Shown one piece after another: positions 35,750-46,145 of a stretch of 64,000 nucleotides of DNA (positions are counted from its first letter, which is position 1; every line of letters starts with the position of its first letter). The translations under genes and the position numbers were made by a program. Source of the stretch: Posidonia oceanica (taxonomy: Eukaryota; Streptophyta; Magnoliopsida; Alismatales; Posidoniaceae). The stretch covers positions 11,922,001 through 11,986,000 of the forward strand of contig JAZBRS010000037.1 in NCBI GenBank assembly GCA_037176725.1, given 5' to 3'. The notes below the pieces were generated by a model. That model was not told the DNA's origin. It did not search any database and worked only from the letters and a program-made list of their open reading frames with translations.

Positions 35750-36000
35750 CTGTTTTGGCACCGTTTTGCGTGCCTGCTCTCGTTTTGGCACCGTTTTGCG
35801 TGCCCTTCTGTTTTCTTGCCTCGTTTTGCGTGTTGCCTTGTTTTCCGCTCGTTTTGCGTGCCGGTTTTGTTCTTTTGTACCATTTTGCGTGCCATTCTGT
35901 TTTCTCGTCTTGTTTTGCACGCCGTTTTCGCTCTTTTGCATCGTTTTGCGCGCATTGCTCATTTCTCGCCTCGTTTTGCGTGTTTTACGCCGTTTTCCTT
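35750..36000 (+). repeat. CGTTTTGCGTGCC repeats in TE7 (short version)
   Basis: About six copies of a word near CCGTTTTGCGTGCC spaced 35 to 50 bp apart. In TE8 the same region has grown into a regular 90-bp array. Confidence 0.65.
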
Positions 36001-36257
36001 TGCATGTCGATCGCATTGCATGGTTTTCTCGCTGTTTTGTTTTCTCGCTTGCATTTGCATATAGGGCTGTGATGCTTACTGTCTGGAGTTCTCACGAGCT
36101 AGGTTTCGCCTAATTCGGAACACAGACAGCGTAGCTGAGCACTTAGAGAGCACGTTTATTTCCTTGCATCGTCTTTCATCACTTAGAGCACACCTTGAGC
36201 ATTCATTCAGGCATTTATAGGCACATAGGTATTCAATCCTGCATTTTTCTGCGTATG

Positions 36258-36523
36258 CGAGCGTAAGCCTAGAAAGACCGATTTTCGGGCGTGTCGGGGG
36301 TGCCTAACACCTTCCCCGCACGTAACAGGAGTCCTTACCCTGTCTTTTGGCCCGCAATGACCATACTGCCTTTACCCTAGGCTAGAGTCATCTCATTTGC
36401 ATTTGTTTGCATTTGTTTTCCCTTGCATTGCTTTGCTTTGCATTTATTGCTCGGTTTTGCGCGTTAATTCACGCATTATCCCGGTTTTCCTCGTCTTCCG
36501 TTAATAGACGTGGTGGCGACTCT
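36258..36523 (+). other. Conserved LTR tail block with PBS-like decamer (TE7)
   Basis: GGGGGTGCCTAACACCTTCC begins at 36296. TGGCGACTCT lies at 36514-36523, one base different from the primer-binding-site start, inside the LTR. Confidence 0.6.
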
Positions 36524-36641
36524 GATTTGTCTTATCTTTCCTTTTCCTCCTCGATTTCCAAGTGTCTTCGAGTTGAGCCTCTTCCTCGGATCTCAATAGC
36601 CGCTATATTTAGCGAGCCTGGTTCCGATCGGGATCGCTACA

Positions 36642-36646
36642 GACTG
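36642..36646 (+). repeat. Right target-site duplication of TE7
   Basis: GACTG directly after the LTR end, matching 30667-30671. Confidence 0.9.
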
Positions 36647-36719
36647 CAGGTATTTAGTCCTCCTCAGACGAGTCAGGAGGTGAGACGCCATGAATCCTCA
36701 CAAGACCCTCCCTGACCTG

Positions 36720-39187
36720 TTACCTCCGTAGCCTCCTAGCGAGCCTGGCTGCAACTGATCGAGATTGCGAGGGACCCGGCCCTGTGCTGCACTCCCTGGC
36801 AGGAGACTCTGCATCTGACACATCCGCCAAGGCGAAGTCCACGCTGAACTCCCCACTGGACTTAGTGTTGACGGCTGGACCGGAGCTGCTCCCCTGAAAA
36901 GCAAATATAAGGCATTTTAGCAGGCATTTATAATGGGTTAAGCTGCTTGCATGTGATTCAAGCTTATACCGCTGGAAGCCGTCTCTGCCGCCTCCCCTGT
37001 GCCAAAGAACCAGACATGTCAGAACAGGCAGGTATGCATTCACAAGCAAATTTAAAGGCTACTCTACAGCTATTTTACCGAAGCAGCTTGCATCTGCCGC
37101 ATCCAATCCTGCGGCCGCACCTCAAAGGCCTGTACCCAAGTCAAAAGGTTAGAATGAGAAGACAGTTACTACATTTATCAAACCTGCAGCGGTGTTGGGG
37201 GTCCTTTACCTGACTCCAGCCCTCGTTGTACCACATCTGGGTCTGCCCATCCCGAAGATCCTCCGGAAACAAGTGCGGCTTGCCGACCCGCTCAAACCAA
37301 TCCATATATTCATCGTGGGAGACCTCCCGGATGGTAAAGCGGCTCCGGGCCATCGCCGACGCGGCCAAAGCAGTCCTAGCAGTGGCCCGAGTCAGGGTCT
37401 CTAACACCATATTAGCAGGCAGTGGCTTGGGGATGCTGAATGCCTGAGTAAACTGGTGCCAGACCCGCCCGGGAAGGTATTAGGCGTACCATTTGAGGCA
37501 GAAGAACTTGACCTGCACTCTCCTCAGCTTTCGGCCCGAGACCAAAGGAGCCCACTCCAAGGTCTCATACCTGCGAAAGGGGCGCAGGTCCACCTGAAAG
37601 GAAAACAGGGCAAACATCAGAACAGTGTTTTCTAAGCAATTCATAGGCTGCTAATGCAATTTAAAGTTCACCTCATCGGCATGGATGATGTCCAGGAGGT
37701 ACCAGTACGACTCGTATCCGTACACACCCGAGGCAGCCAAGTGATCTGGCTCCCACCACTGCCGAGGAAGTGGAAGGAGCTCGGGGCGGAGGTGGAAGAA
37801 GTAATGTCCCTGCCAGGAATGCTCCATCGCCCAGTACTGCAAGGCAAACGAGCAGATATGTCAGTACAGCTAACAAGTAAACAGAACTGAAAGTAATGCA
37901 GAATAGAAGCAACTTTAAAACTTACAGTGATCAGGGGATACAGGCCCACGTACGACCGTTGGTTCTTGCGAACCACGTCATCCAGGCCGCACAAGAGATA
38001 AGCATAGCTGGTGCCTCCCCAGTCATAGCGCCAAAGCTCACCCAAATCAGCTAGGTAGACGAGCCAGTCCGCGTGAACACAGTATTCGGACACGTCACAG
38101 AAGACGACCCCTAGCAAGTCCAGCAGGAAGTGACAGAGGATGAAGGCAGCCTCCGTCGAGCCAGGGGCCGGGTCTGGCCAGAGTACGACCGTTGGTTCTT
38201 GCGAACCACGTCATCCAGGCCGCACAAGAGATAAGCATAGCTGGTGCCTCCCCAGTCATAGCGCCAAAGCTCGCCCAAATCAGCCAGGTAGACGAGCCAG
38301 TCCGCGTGAACACAGTATTTGGACACGTCACAGAAGACGACCCCTAGCAAGTCCAGCAGGAAGTGACAGAGGACGAAGGCAGCCTCCGCCGAGCCAGGGG
38401 CCGGGTCTGGCCAGATCCCGCTCCACTCCCGTAGCCATGAGGCACGGAAGTTGTAGGTCGAGCGCGTCTGATCCGGCGGTGGCCTCCCTAGCAACTCAGG
38501 GACCCGGGTGTATCCCAGAATGCCTTTGCCCACTATGGGCTCTCCCCCAAAGGTCAGTCTAGACATCAGGGCCCAGTGCTCAGGCAGAATTGTCATCTCC
38601 CCGTACGGGAAGTGGAAGGTGTGCGTCTCGAACCGCCATCGTTCTACTAGAGCCCGGAAAAAGTTGTAGTGGCCGTGGATGGTTAGAATCCGCAGAAAGC
38701 TGCCGAAGGGACTCTGATGTAGCAAGATGTCCCGCAAGAAGTCCGACAGCTGGTGAAAGTGAGACAACATCGGTGCCCAGCCGCACCACATCACTCGGCG
38801 AGGGTTCCCGTCCTGTATAAACAGCAGAGCAGGTCAGAAAGGGCAATACGCATACAAGGTGAGAGATTAACAGGGAAAGAGCCACCTTACCTCAAACCAA
38901 TCCTGATCGCAAATGTGATCCTCGCTAAGCAAGCGACCTCCATGGTTTCCCACTTCCTGTCAGAAGTTCGAAACGGGGATCAGAAACAAATAAAAGTAGA
39001 AATAGCAGTACAGATCAAAAGCCAGTTTTGAGTCTACCTCTAAGGGAATGGCGGGACCTGGACTGGCAGAACCCTCCCCCGAGTCGTCCGAATCAGAAGC
39101 GCCCCTAGACGCCCGGGATCCCGAGGCTCGCTGCCCTCGGGACCTCGAGCTCGAGGCGCCGCCCGCACCCGCTCGTCTCGAACCAGA
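36720..39187 (-). pseudogene. Antisense gene 1 of TE6: PMD protein gene with many introns
   Basis: A classical plant mobile domain gene on the minus strand, marked by RFETHTFHFPYGEMTI, a EPIVGKG turn and LREWSGIWPDP. Inferred exons with GT...AG borders: 39187-39038 (Ser/Arg-rich), 38956-38891, 38812-37926, 37836-37672, 37593-37210, 37129-37079, 36996-36970 and 36893-36720. An upstream exon with the start is expected but not identified. It is broken by a 233-bp tandem duplication that shifts the frame inside the third listed exon and by a TAA near 37480 in the fifth. Host PMD proteins such as MAIN are nuclear and needed for silencing and genome integrity; the role of this transposon copy is unknown. 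Its introns would not be removed from the element's sense RNA, which explains their survival. Confidence 0.7.
37951..38416 (-). repeat. 233-bp tandem duplication in antisense gene 1
   Basis: 37951-38183 and 38184-38416 are direct copies differing at about five positions. The length is not a multiple of three, so the duplication breaks the PMD frame. Confidence 0.9.
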
Positions 39188-40590
39188 CTGCAAAGCAAAA
39201 ATCAAGAAGTTCAGAGCAAATCATTTTCCAAATGCAGAAGGGAAATACATAAGCAGCATTTGTTTCATGAAATAACGCCAACCACAAGAATGCTTTATCA
39301 AGTATTTAAATGAACACTGGTGTTTAAAGTACAGCCAAGATCAAACAAAGTGTTGCCAAGGCTAACAGAGCACAATGCATGGTAGACAAACATGTATCCA
39401 GCATAATGTGTCAAATCGAATCGAACCTAAACAGAGCATCATTAGGTTTGGCAAAAAGATCAGAGCACAGTTCGTGGTAGTCAAATATACAGGCAAACTC
39501 AGAATTTGAAATGCAAAGTCATTTGGCCTAGTTAACATGCCACATCCAATGAGAAAAAAATCAGGGATCTAGCTGGAAAACCATACAGCAGGCACAGCAT
39601 ACAAACAAAGTCAGGAGGACAAAATACAAATGTAATCGGGTACAAGCAAGCTTGTTCATGGCACATTCAAATCTGCATTTCAAACAAAACTATTGTTGGC
39701 ATTCAAGCATGTCAGGGCCTAGCAAGATCCAGCATGGCAGATCAGATTGAAGCTAAGCATCATTGAAAATACAGGCATGTATGGCATTCTAAAAAAGAAG
39801 AGGAAAGGCATAGCAAAATCAGCATTGGCATTCCGATGTATAAGGGCATAGCATACGTCAAGCTTGGCCAAAGAAAATCAAACAAAACTCATCCAGAATT
39901 CAGAAGCAAGACAGGCATTTTTTTTTTGACATCCATATGGCAACTTGAAAAAAAAATGTAGGCAATAGAGGACCATAGCCCGCCGGCCGGCACCCCTCCG
40001 AGCAGCCTCCCCACTGTTGGAATGCCACCACTCCAGGCCGCACCCTAGGCCGCCCTCTAGCCGTGCCTTCCTGCTACCAGAGCAGTCGCCCACAGGTGCT
40101 GTGCTGCCCTAGCCCAGCCGTGCGGCCAAGCACTGCAGCCGGACACCCCTCAGCCGTGCCCTCACAGTAGGACAGCCCATCACCAGCAGCCCATGCCCGG
40201 TGGCACCCCAAAAAGGAGGGAGAGAGGGTAGATAGAAATGAAAGGGAAACGAGGAAGAGAGAAGGCTGGATACCATTTTCTCTCTCATTAGAGAACCACC
40301 TCCCGCCGCCGGAGCTCAACCCTAGCCTCAGTACCGTGCCCCGCGCCCGCGAAGATCCTCCCCGGAATGGCCTCCAACCGCCGTGCCCCCAACGCCGCAG
40401 CCCTCGTTCTCGCTGGAAACACCACGCCCACTGCCGCACGGAGGAGGAGGGAGATGAGCAGACACTGTTGAGTTTGAGAAGTGAGAGAAGGCGTGGAGAA
40501 GGATGCCCTGATTCTCGTTTTTGGTTTGAACAAAAAATGCAAATCAAAGATGGATTGGAAAAAATAAATGAATAGTGCCATTTACTGCTA
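39188..40590. mobile_element. TE6 region upstream of antisense gene 1
   Basis: 39250-39950 is A-rich with no recognisable gene. 39970-40480 is GC-rich and could hold the first exon and promoter of antisense gene 1 (inference). A 180-codon open frame on the minus strand there has no recognised domain, and I do not call it a gene. Confidence 0.35.
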
Positions 40591-41760
40591 AAGTTGCAAA
40601 TTAAAACTTGGGGCAAACGAAGAGATGCACTCTCAGGAATCTAGAACGGTTGCAGGTAGTTGCCTAGGTGGGACCCACCAGGTTTAAAAATCCCTGGCAT
40701 TCCCGGTAAATTCCTTTAGGGGCCAAAGCGCAAGTTACCTAGAAAATTTGCATTTTGCACCTTAATTTTGCAACAAGCCAGCAGAGGGCCCGCTACTTGA
40801 CTAAACTATCATAAGGTCCAGTATAGGTGGATGTCACCAAGGAGACTCCTAGAACAGCGGAATTTACCTCAAAACCCTACAGTTTTGTAAATTTGCAGAT
40901 AGGTCCCTGACTTGTTGAAAAAATAGCAAAAAGCGGTCGCAACGCCGTAACAGAACCCTTGTTTCAATGTTCGGCAACACTTGTCACACCACAGATGCCC
41001 CAAGATAGGTAGCAGAGCAATGGCGTTCGGCAAATTGCAAAAAAAACCTCCAGTTTGCGAAAATTGCATACAGGCCCCTAGCTCCTATGAAAGCACCAGG
41101 AACGGCCACAGCCTGAGGCAGAGCCCTCACAGTAGTGCAACAACACTTGTCGCACCATGAATGCCCAAGACAGACAGCAGAACGGTAGCATCAGTCAGCC
41201 TACAGGCTGATTACTCTCAGTTTGCAAAAATTGCAGATAGGCCCTTGGCTTTCACAGGCCTTTGGTTTCCAACCGAGCCCCGGCAGGATCCTTTGTGGTC
41301 ACAAGGGAATCAGAGCAGGACCTGGTCAGGTCATAGTAGTCCGAGATGGACAGATTACTCTCAGTTTGCAAAAATTACAGATAGGCCCCCTGGCTTTCAC
41401 AAGAATGGTAAATCGGCTCCGGTTTCTAACCGAGCCCCGGCTGGATCCTTTGTGGTCACGAGGGAATCAGGGTAGGGCCTGGTCAGGTCACTACAGCCCG
41501 CGACGAGCATTGAGCCTCGTAATTTGGACAAATTGCAGAGAGCCCCCTACAGTTTACCAGGCAATCTGAACCTCTTTAGGAGGGTCGGCCAATCGAAGCT
41601 GTTGTGCACCGCAGATCGAGAGACTTGCATAAAGGCCCCGCCAGAGCAGAAGCCGCAGTTTTGCCTCTCGAGGCGATGAAGCCACCAGTCGCGAGCCATC
41701 AGCATCAGGGCATGTCCACTCCCTGGTCTTCTTTCTCGGGCTGACACCCCCAACTGTCAC
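40591..41760 (+). repeat. AATTGCAGATAGGCCC repeat zone in TE6
   Basis: Loose units near AAATTGCAGATAGGCCC with CTGGCTTTCAC recur at about 40890, 41060, 41230, 41360, 41530 and 41620, with longer related spacers such as CAGTTTGCAAAA and GAGCCCCGGC. No gene is seen. Confidence 0.55.
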
Positions 41761-41822
41761 AAGATCGTCTCTAGACCTCTGCCAAGCCTCTAGGCATTGG
41801 TATTCCCATCATCTTTGTAGGC

Positions 41823-41841
41823 GATAAGTCTGAAACTTATC
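41823..41841 (+). other. Small hairpin GATAAGT / ACTTATC (TE6)
   Basis: A 7-bp perfect stem with loop CTGAA just before the 68-bp array. It is related to the hairpins at 8677, 43051, 62576, 62648 and 63480. Confidence 0.55.
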
Positions 41842-41845
41842 ACAT

Positions 41846-42475
41846 TTCAGCCTCTCTTGCGCGTCTTCGTTTCAAACGAACGAAGCCCCGCCTGCTTGCT
41901 TCCTCAGTCGAGGATAAGCCTCTTTCGTGCGTCTTCGTTCCGGACGGACAAAGCCCTGCCTGCTTGCTTCCTCAGTCGAGGATAAGCCACTTTCGCGCGT
42001 CTTCGTTCCAGACGGATGAAGCCCCGCCTGCTTGCTTCCTCAGTCGAGGATAAGCCTCTTTCGCGCGTCTTCATTCTGGACGGACGAAGCCCCGCCTGCT
42101 TGCTACCTCAGTCGAGGACAAGCCTCTTTCGTGCGTCTTCGTTCCGGATGGACGAAGCCCTGCCTGCTTGCTACCTCAGTCGAGGACAAGCCTCTTTCGT
42201 GCGTCTTCGTTCCGGATGGACGAAGCCCCACCTGCTTGCTTCCTCAGTCAAGGACAAGCCTCTTTCGCGCGTCTTCTTTCCGGATGGACGAAGCCCCGCC
42301 TGCTTGCTTCCTCAGTCGAGGATAAGCCTCTTTCGCACGTCTTCATTTCGGACGGACGAAGCCTAGCCTGCTTGCTTCCTTAGTTGAGGATAAGTCTCTC
42401 TTGCGCGTCTTCATTCTGGATGGACGAAGCCCCGCCTACTTGCTTCCTTAGTCGAGGACAAGCCTTTCCTGCTCG
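41846..42475 (+). repeat. 68-bp tandem array in TE6
   Basis: About nine units. Each has CTCAGTCGAGGATAAGCCTC, then GCGCGTCTTCGTTC and CGGACGAAGCCCCGCCTG. The GTCTTCGTTC...GACGAAGCC words form a hairpin in each unit. Confidence 0.85.
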
Positions 42476-42780
42476 GGTTGGCAGCCCTAACTGCCCGTAT
42501 GACATCCGTCAGAGTGTTTGGAGCTTCTCTGCTTGGGCTGGTAGCCCCAACTGCTCGGTCGACAACCGTCAAAATGTCTGCTCGGGCTGGCAGCCCCAAC
42601 TGCTCGGTCAACAACCGTCAAAATGTCTGCTCGGTTTGGCAGCCCCAACTGCTCGGTCGACAATCGTCAAAATGTCTGCTCGGGCTGGTAGCCCTAACTG
42701 CCCGGATGACATCCGTAAGAGTGTCTGGAGCTTCTCTGCTTGGGCTAGCATCCCTAACTGTTCGACTGACACCCGTCACC
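42476..42780 (+). repeat. About 49-bp tandem array in TE6
   Basis: Roughly six units near GGGCTGGCAGCCCCAACTGC followed by TCGGTCGACAACCGTCAAAA. GGTCGACAACC is a short hairpin. The unit is related to text in TE3 at 8510 and 8878. Confidence 0.75.
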
Positions 42781-43366
42781 ATGTTTGGAGTGTTTTGCTG
42801 CCCCCTGGCATCGTTCCTCGATACCAGGGACATCTTTTTTCCGTTGTCTTGAGGGATCTTTCCCTTCTTCAGGCTGGCAGCCTTTAATCGCTCGGTTGAT
42901 GCCCGTCATCGCTGTCCCGCATTTCTCCCTTTTTCGCCTAGGAACACCTCGGCTGCCCCCTAGCATCGTTACTCGATACCAGGGGCATCTTTTTCGGTTG
43001 TCCTAGGTCATCGTTCTGGTCCTTCGGGCCGATAACCCGAACTATCCGGTGGTGAGTCCGTCAACTCATCGTGCATTGCATCATTTGCATACATCTGCAT
43101 TGCCCTCGCTTAGAGCAAGGTTCGGCAAGCAGCACCCCGCGTTTGAGCCGTGCACCACTTAGCGCACAGCATCTACATTGCCCTCGCTTAGAGCAAGGCT
43201 CGGCAAGTGGCACCCCCACGTTTGAGCCGTACACTGCTCAGCACGCGCCAGCATACCATCTGCATCCCAAGACTAACACTAACTTTGCATCCTAACTTTT
43301 GCATCTTGCATTTGCAATTGCATTCGCATCGGCATTCGCATTTGCATTACGGCAACGAGTCACGAC

Positions 43367-43391
43367 CTTTTCGGTGCATCCACCGGAAAAG
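43367..43391 (+). other. Pre-polypurine-tract hairpin (TE6)
   Basis: CTTTTCGGTG, loop CATC, then CACCGGAAAAG. It corresponds to the TE8 hairpin at 63828-63845, where the inner pairs are GGCG/CGCC instead of GGTG/CACC. Confidence 0.6.
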
Positions 43392-43485
43392 TGACCCACG
43401 CTGATAGCAACATTTCTCCCACCAACTCCAGGCGGGGTGTCTTTGTCAACCCTGAGCAACGGCCTTGGTCCCCTCGACCTAGCTC

Positions 43486-43496
43486 AGGGAGGGGCA
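43486..43496 (+). promoter_or_regulatory. Polypurine tract of TE6
   Basis: AGGGAGGGGCA, two bases before the LTR start. It serves as the plus-strand primer and is identical to that of TE8. Confidence 0.85.
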
Positions 43497-43498
43497 TC

Positions 43499-43836
43499 TG
43501 TAGACACCTCAAATCTGGAAGTCGGGCGACGGTTGTTTGCTCCCAGAAGTGTACAGACGAGGCGGCTCCCATCTTTTCTTGAAACCCCAAGCCTAGACCT
43601 AAACTAGCCTAGACCAGCCAAAACCCCACCAATCATATCCCAACACATCCACTACCACAAAAACCCCAAAACCCCAGCCCAGGATGGTCCTCGAACCAGA
43701 GAAGCAAGATCAGAAAGGTGAGGTAGCTGCTGACGGGGTAACTCCCGCGTGGAGCTCCCGCGTGCCGCTCCCGCGTGTTTTCCTACATCAGTAGCAATAC
43801 TGACGGGATAACTCTCGCGTCGAGCTCCTGCGTGGC
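43499..43836 (+). mobile_element. TE6 3' LTR, first 338 bp, cut by TE8
   Basis: Matches 14753-15077 with about 12 substitutions and one extra 13-bp CCCGCGTG unit. It ends after CGTGGC, where the 5' LTR continues ACTCCCGCG. The rest should lie beyond TE8, outside the window. Confidence 0.9.
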
Positions 43837-45485
43837 TGTAGACACCCCATTTTGACAGGCTAAACTGGTGGAATCTCTCTCTCTGGTGGCTTCTGGACCA
43901 AACCAACGCCTAAACCCAAACCTATGTTAAAACTTACACAATCCTTTTCATCCTACTCCTCAAAACAAGCCTAAACTTGACCCGAGCCTACACCCCTTTC
44001 CCGAACCCGAAAACTATCCAAAATCCATAGGAAAACTCACCATCCCTGACTTAGCAAACCCACCAAAAAGCCCGCAAAATCTCAAACCAGACCCCTCCCA
44101 AAAAAACCCTAGGAAACTTAGGTAAAACTACGCTTTTTCTACACCTCAAAACCCTCCAAAACTTTCTCAAAACTGAACCAAAACCCCTGGATCAGAACTA
44201 GAAACCATAGACCTCACACCCGCCAAATTTCACCCCTTTCCGAGACTCCTAAGACTCCCTTTTGCCTGGATTATCGTTTTCTCTCTCCGAGATTATCGTT
44301 TTCTCTCTCCTCTCTCTCTCCTGATTATCGTCTCTCTTTTCACCCCCTTCCTGACCATTTTCTGGCCTGGCTGTGGCCCCCCTTTGTACTTCTATCCCTT
44401 CTCTATCTTATTCCTATTTTTATTTTATTTTTAGCATTTTCCCTGAATTTCAAAAAATCTTTTTCCCTCAACCTATCTCTTTTCCTTTTATCTCCCTCTT
44501 TTTTCCATTTCTTTCCTCCTTCTCTCTTCCTTTTCCCTCTCTTGCAAAAATCCATAAAAACCCCTAAAAATCTGTAAAACCCCAAAACATAAAAGAAACA
44601 AAGCAGAACCCTAAGAAAAACAATTAAAAAACATTAAACAAGCAATTAAAAACCTAAACTTAATTAAATCAAACTAAAAGGAAAACCAAGCATGTAAGCT
44701 AAAAAATGCAAAACAAACTAAAATAAAATACTGTAAAATCAACTAAAAAACTGGAATAAAATCAGAACCTACCAAAGATAAGAACCCCACTAAAAGAATT
44801 GAAAAACAAACCCTAAAGAGAAGAATTAAAAATCAAATACTAAAACAGGTAATTAAAGAAAACAAAAGACTTAACCTAATGAGCATAAGAAAATAACATA
44901 AAACTTAATTAAAAAAAAGAGAAAAAGAAAATACAGTTGGAAGACTTAAGAACACTTAATCAAACCAGGGAAAAACCAACTAAAATATCAAGAGGAATTA
45001 ACAAATAAAAATCAAAGAAAAAAAACATAGTTCAAAAGACTTAAAGGAAAAAAAAACATAAAAGACTAGAACTAAAAAAAACAAAACCCACTCTAATTAA
45101 CCTAAAAATAAATCTTAAAAATCTTAATTAACATCCTAGGCACTTAACAAGAAAAACATAATTTAAAAAAAAACAACAACTTAAAAGACTTAACAAACAT
45201 TTAATCAAGATAAAAAAAATTAAAAGCAAAGAGAGCCTTAAGACCCTAATCAAACCCTAATCCCATGTATTCAAACCCAAGACACTAAAAAAGGATGCAA
45301 AAGAACCCTAAAACCCTAATCCCCATGGATTCAAACCCAAGGCTTTAGTGCCATTCTAAAAAAGGAAACAAAAAACCCTAAAATCCTAGTCCCTCCCCCA
45401 TTTAAAAGGACCAACAACCTAGACCTCTAGGAGGACTCCATCTTTCTCCCACAACAGCCGTCTCCCTCCCTCTCTTTTTTTCATC

Positions 45486-46145
45486 CTTCCAATACACAGC
45501 AGACCTCTCATTCTTCTTCCTCTCTTCTCCTCCTACCACCACAGCCGGGTCCTTCCCCCTCTCTTTTTTTTTCTGCAAAAACCTTACAGCAAACCTCTCA
45601 TTCTTCTTCCTCTCTTCTCCTCCTACCACCACAGCCGGGTCCTTCCCCCTCTCTTTTTTTTTCTGCAAAAACCTCACAGCAGACCTCTCATTCTTCTTCC
45701 TCTCTTCTCCTCCTACCACCACAGCCGGGTCCTTCCCCCTCTCTTTTTTTTTTTTTCTGCAAAAACCTCACAGCAGACCTCTCATTCTTCTTCCTCTCTC
45801 CTCCTCCTACCACCACAGCCGGGTCCTTCCCCCTCTCTTTTTTTTTCTGCAAAAACCTCACAGCAGACCTCTCATTCTTCTTCCTCTCTTCTCCTCCTAC
45901 CACCACAGCCGGGTCCTTCCCCCTCTCTTTTTTTTTCTGCAAAAACCTCACAGCAGACCTCTCATTCTTCTTCCTCTCTTCTCCTCCTACCACCACAGCC
46001 GGGTCCTTCCCCCTCTCTTTTTTTTTTTCTGCAAAAACCTCACAGCAGACCTCTCATTCTTCTTCCTCTCTTCTCCTCCTACCACCACAGCCGGGTCCTT
46101 CCCCCTCTCTTTTTTTTCTGCAAAAAACCTAACAGCAGACCTCCT
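45486..46145 (+). repeat. 90-bp tandem array, first in TE8 LTR
   Basis: About seven units, each with CTCTCATTCTTCTTCCTCTC, then CCACCACAGCCGGGTCC, a run of 8 to 12 T and TGCAAAAACCTCACAGCAGAC. They differ mainly in T-run length. Pyrimidine-rich tracts ending in CAG resemble splice acceptors in every unit. Confidence 0.85.

Larger units (their letters stand above)
30672..36641 (+). mobile_element. TE7: solo LTR (5,970 bp) inside TE6
   Basis: Begins TGTTGACACCCC, ends GATCGCTACA, and is flanked on both sides by GACTG. There is no primer-binding site or polypurine tract next to it, so it is a solo LTR left by recombination between two LTRs. It belongs with the TE8 LTR: both have early CCTAAACC-type repeats, an A-rich zone (31380-32110), a GC-rich zone (32330-33980), a TTGCAT/AGCCCC zone (34020-34960), CGTTTTGCGTG repeats (35750-36000) and the same tail block. 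Confidence 0.9.
42781..43498 (+). mobile_element. TE6 region before the 3' LTR
   Basis: Contains a repeat of CCCTCGCTTAGAGCAAG (43096 and 43180), CATTTGCATC-type simple DNA, and a conserved 150-bp block before the polypurine tract that matches 63805-63956 in TE8. No gene is seen. A G-U containing hairpin GGTGAGT-CCGTCA-ACTCATC is at 43051-43070. Confidence 0.65.

Noticed and set aside
40074..40616. 180-codon minus-strand frame as an independent gene
   Set aside because: No recognised domain. It may overlap the leader or first exon of antisense gene 1, so I only mention it there.
41846..42475. CRISPR-like array
   Set aside because: Units are contiguous with no unique spacers, and the setting is a plant retrotransposon.
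45402..45996. Minus-strand charged 30-residue repeats (GGEERKKNERSA type)
   Set aside because: A by-product of the pyrimidine-rich 90-bp array in the TE8 LTR; the frame changes with T-run length.
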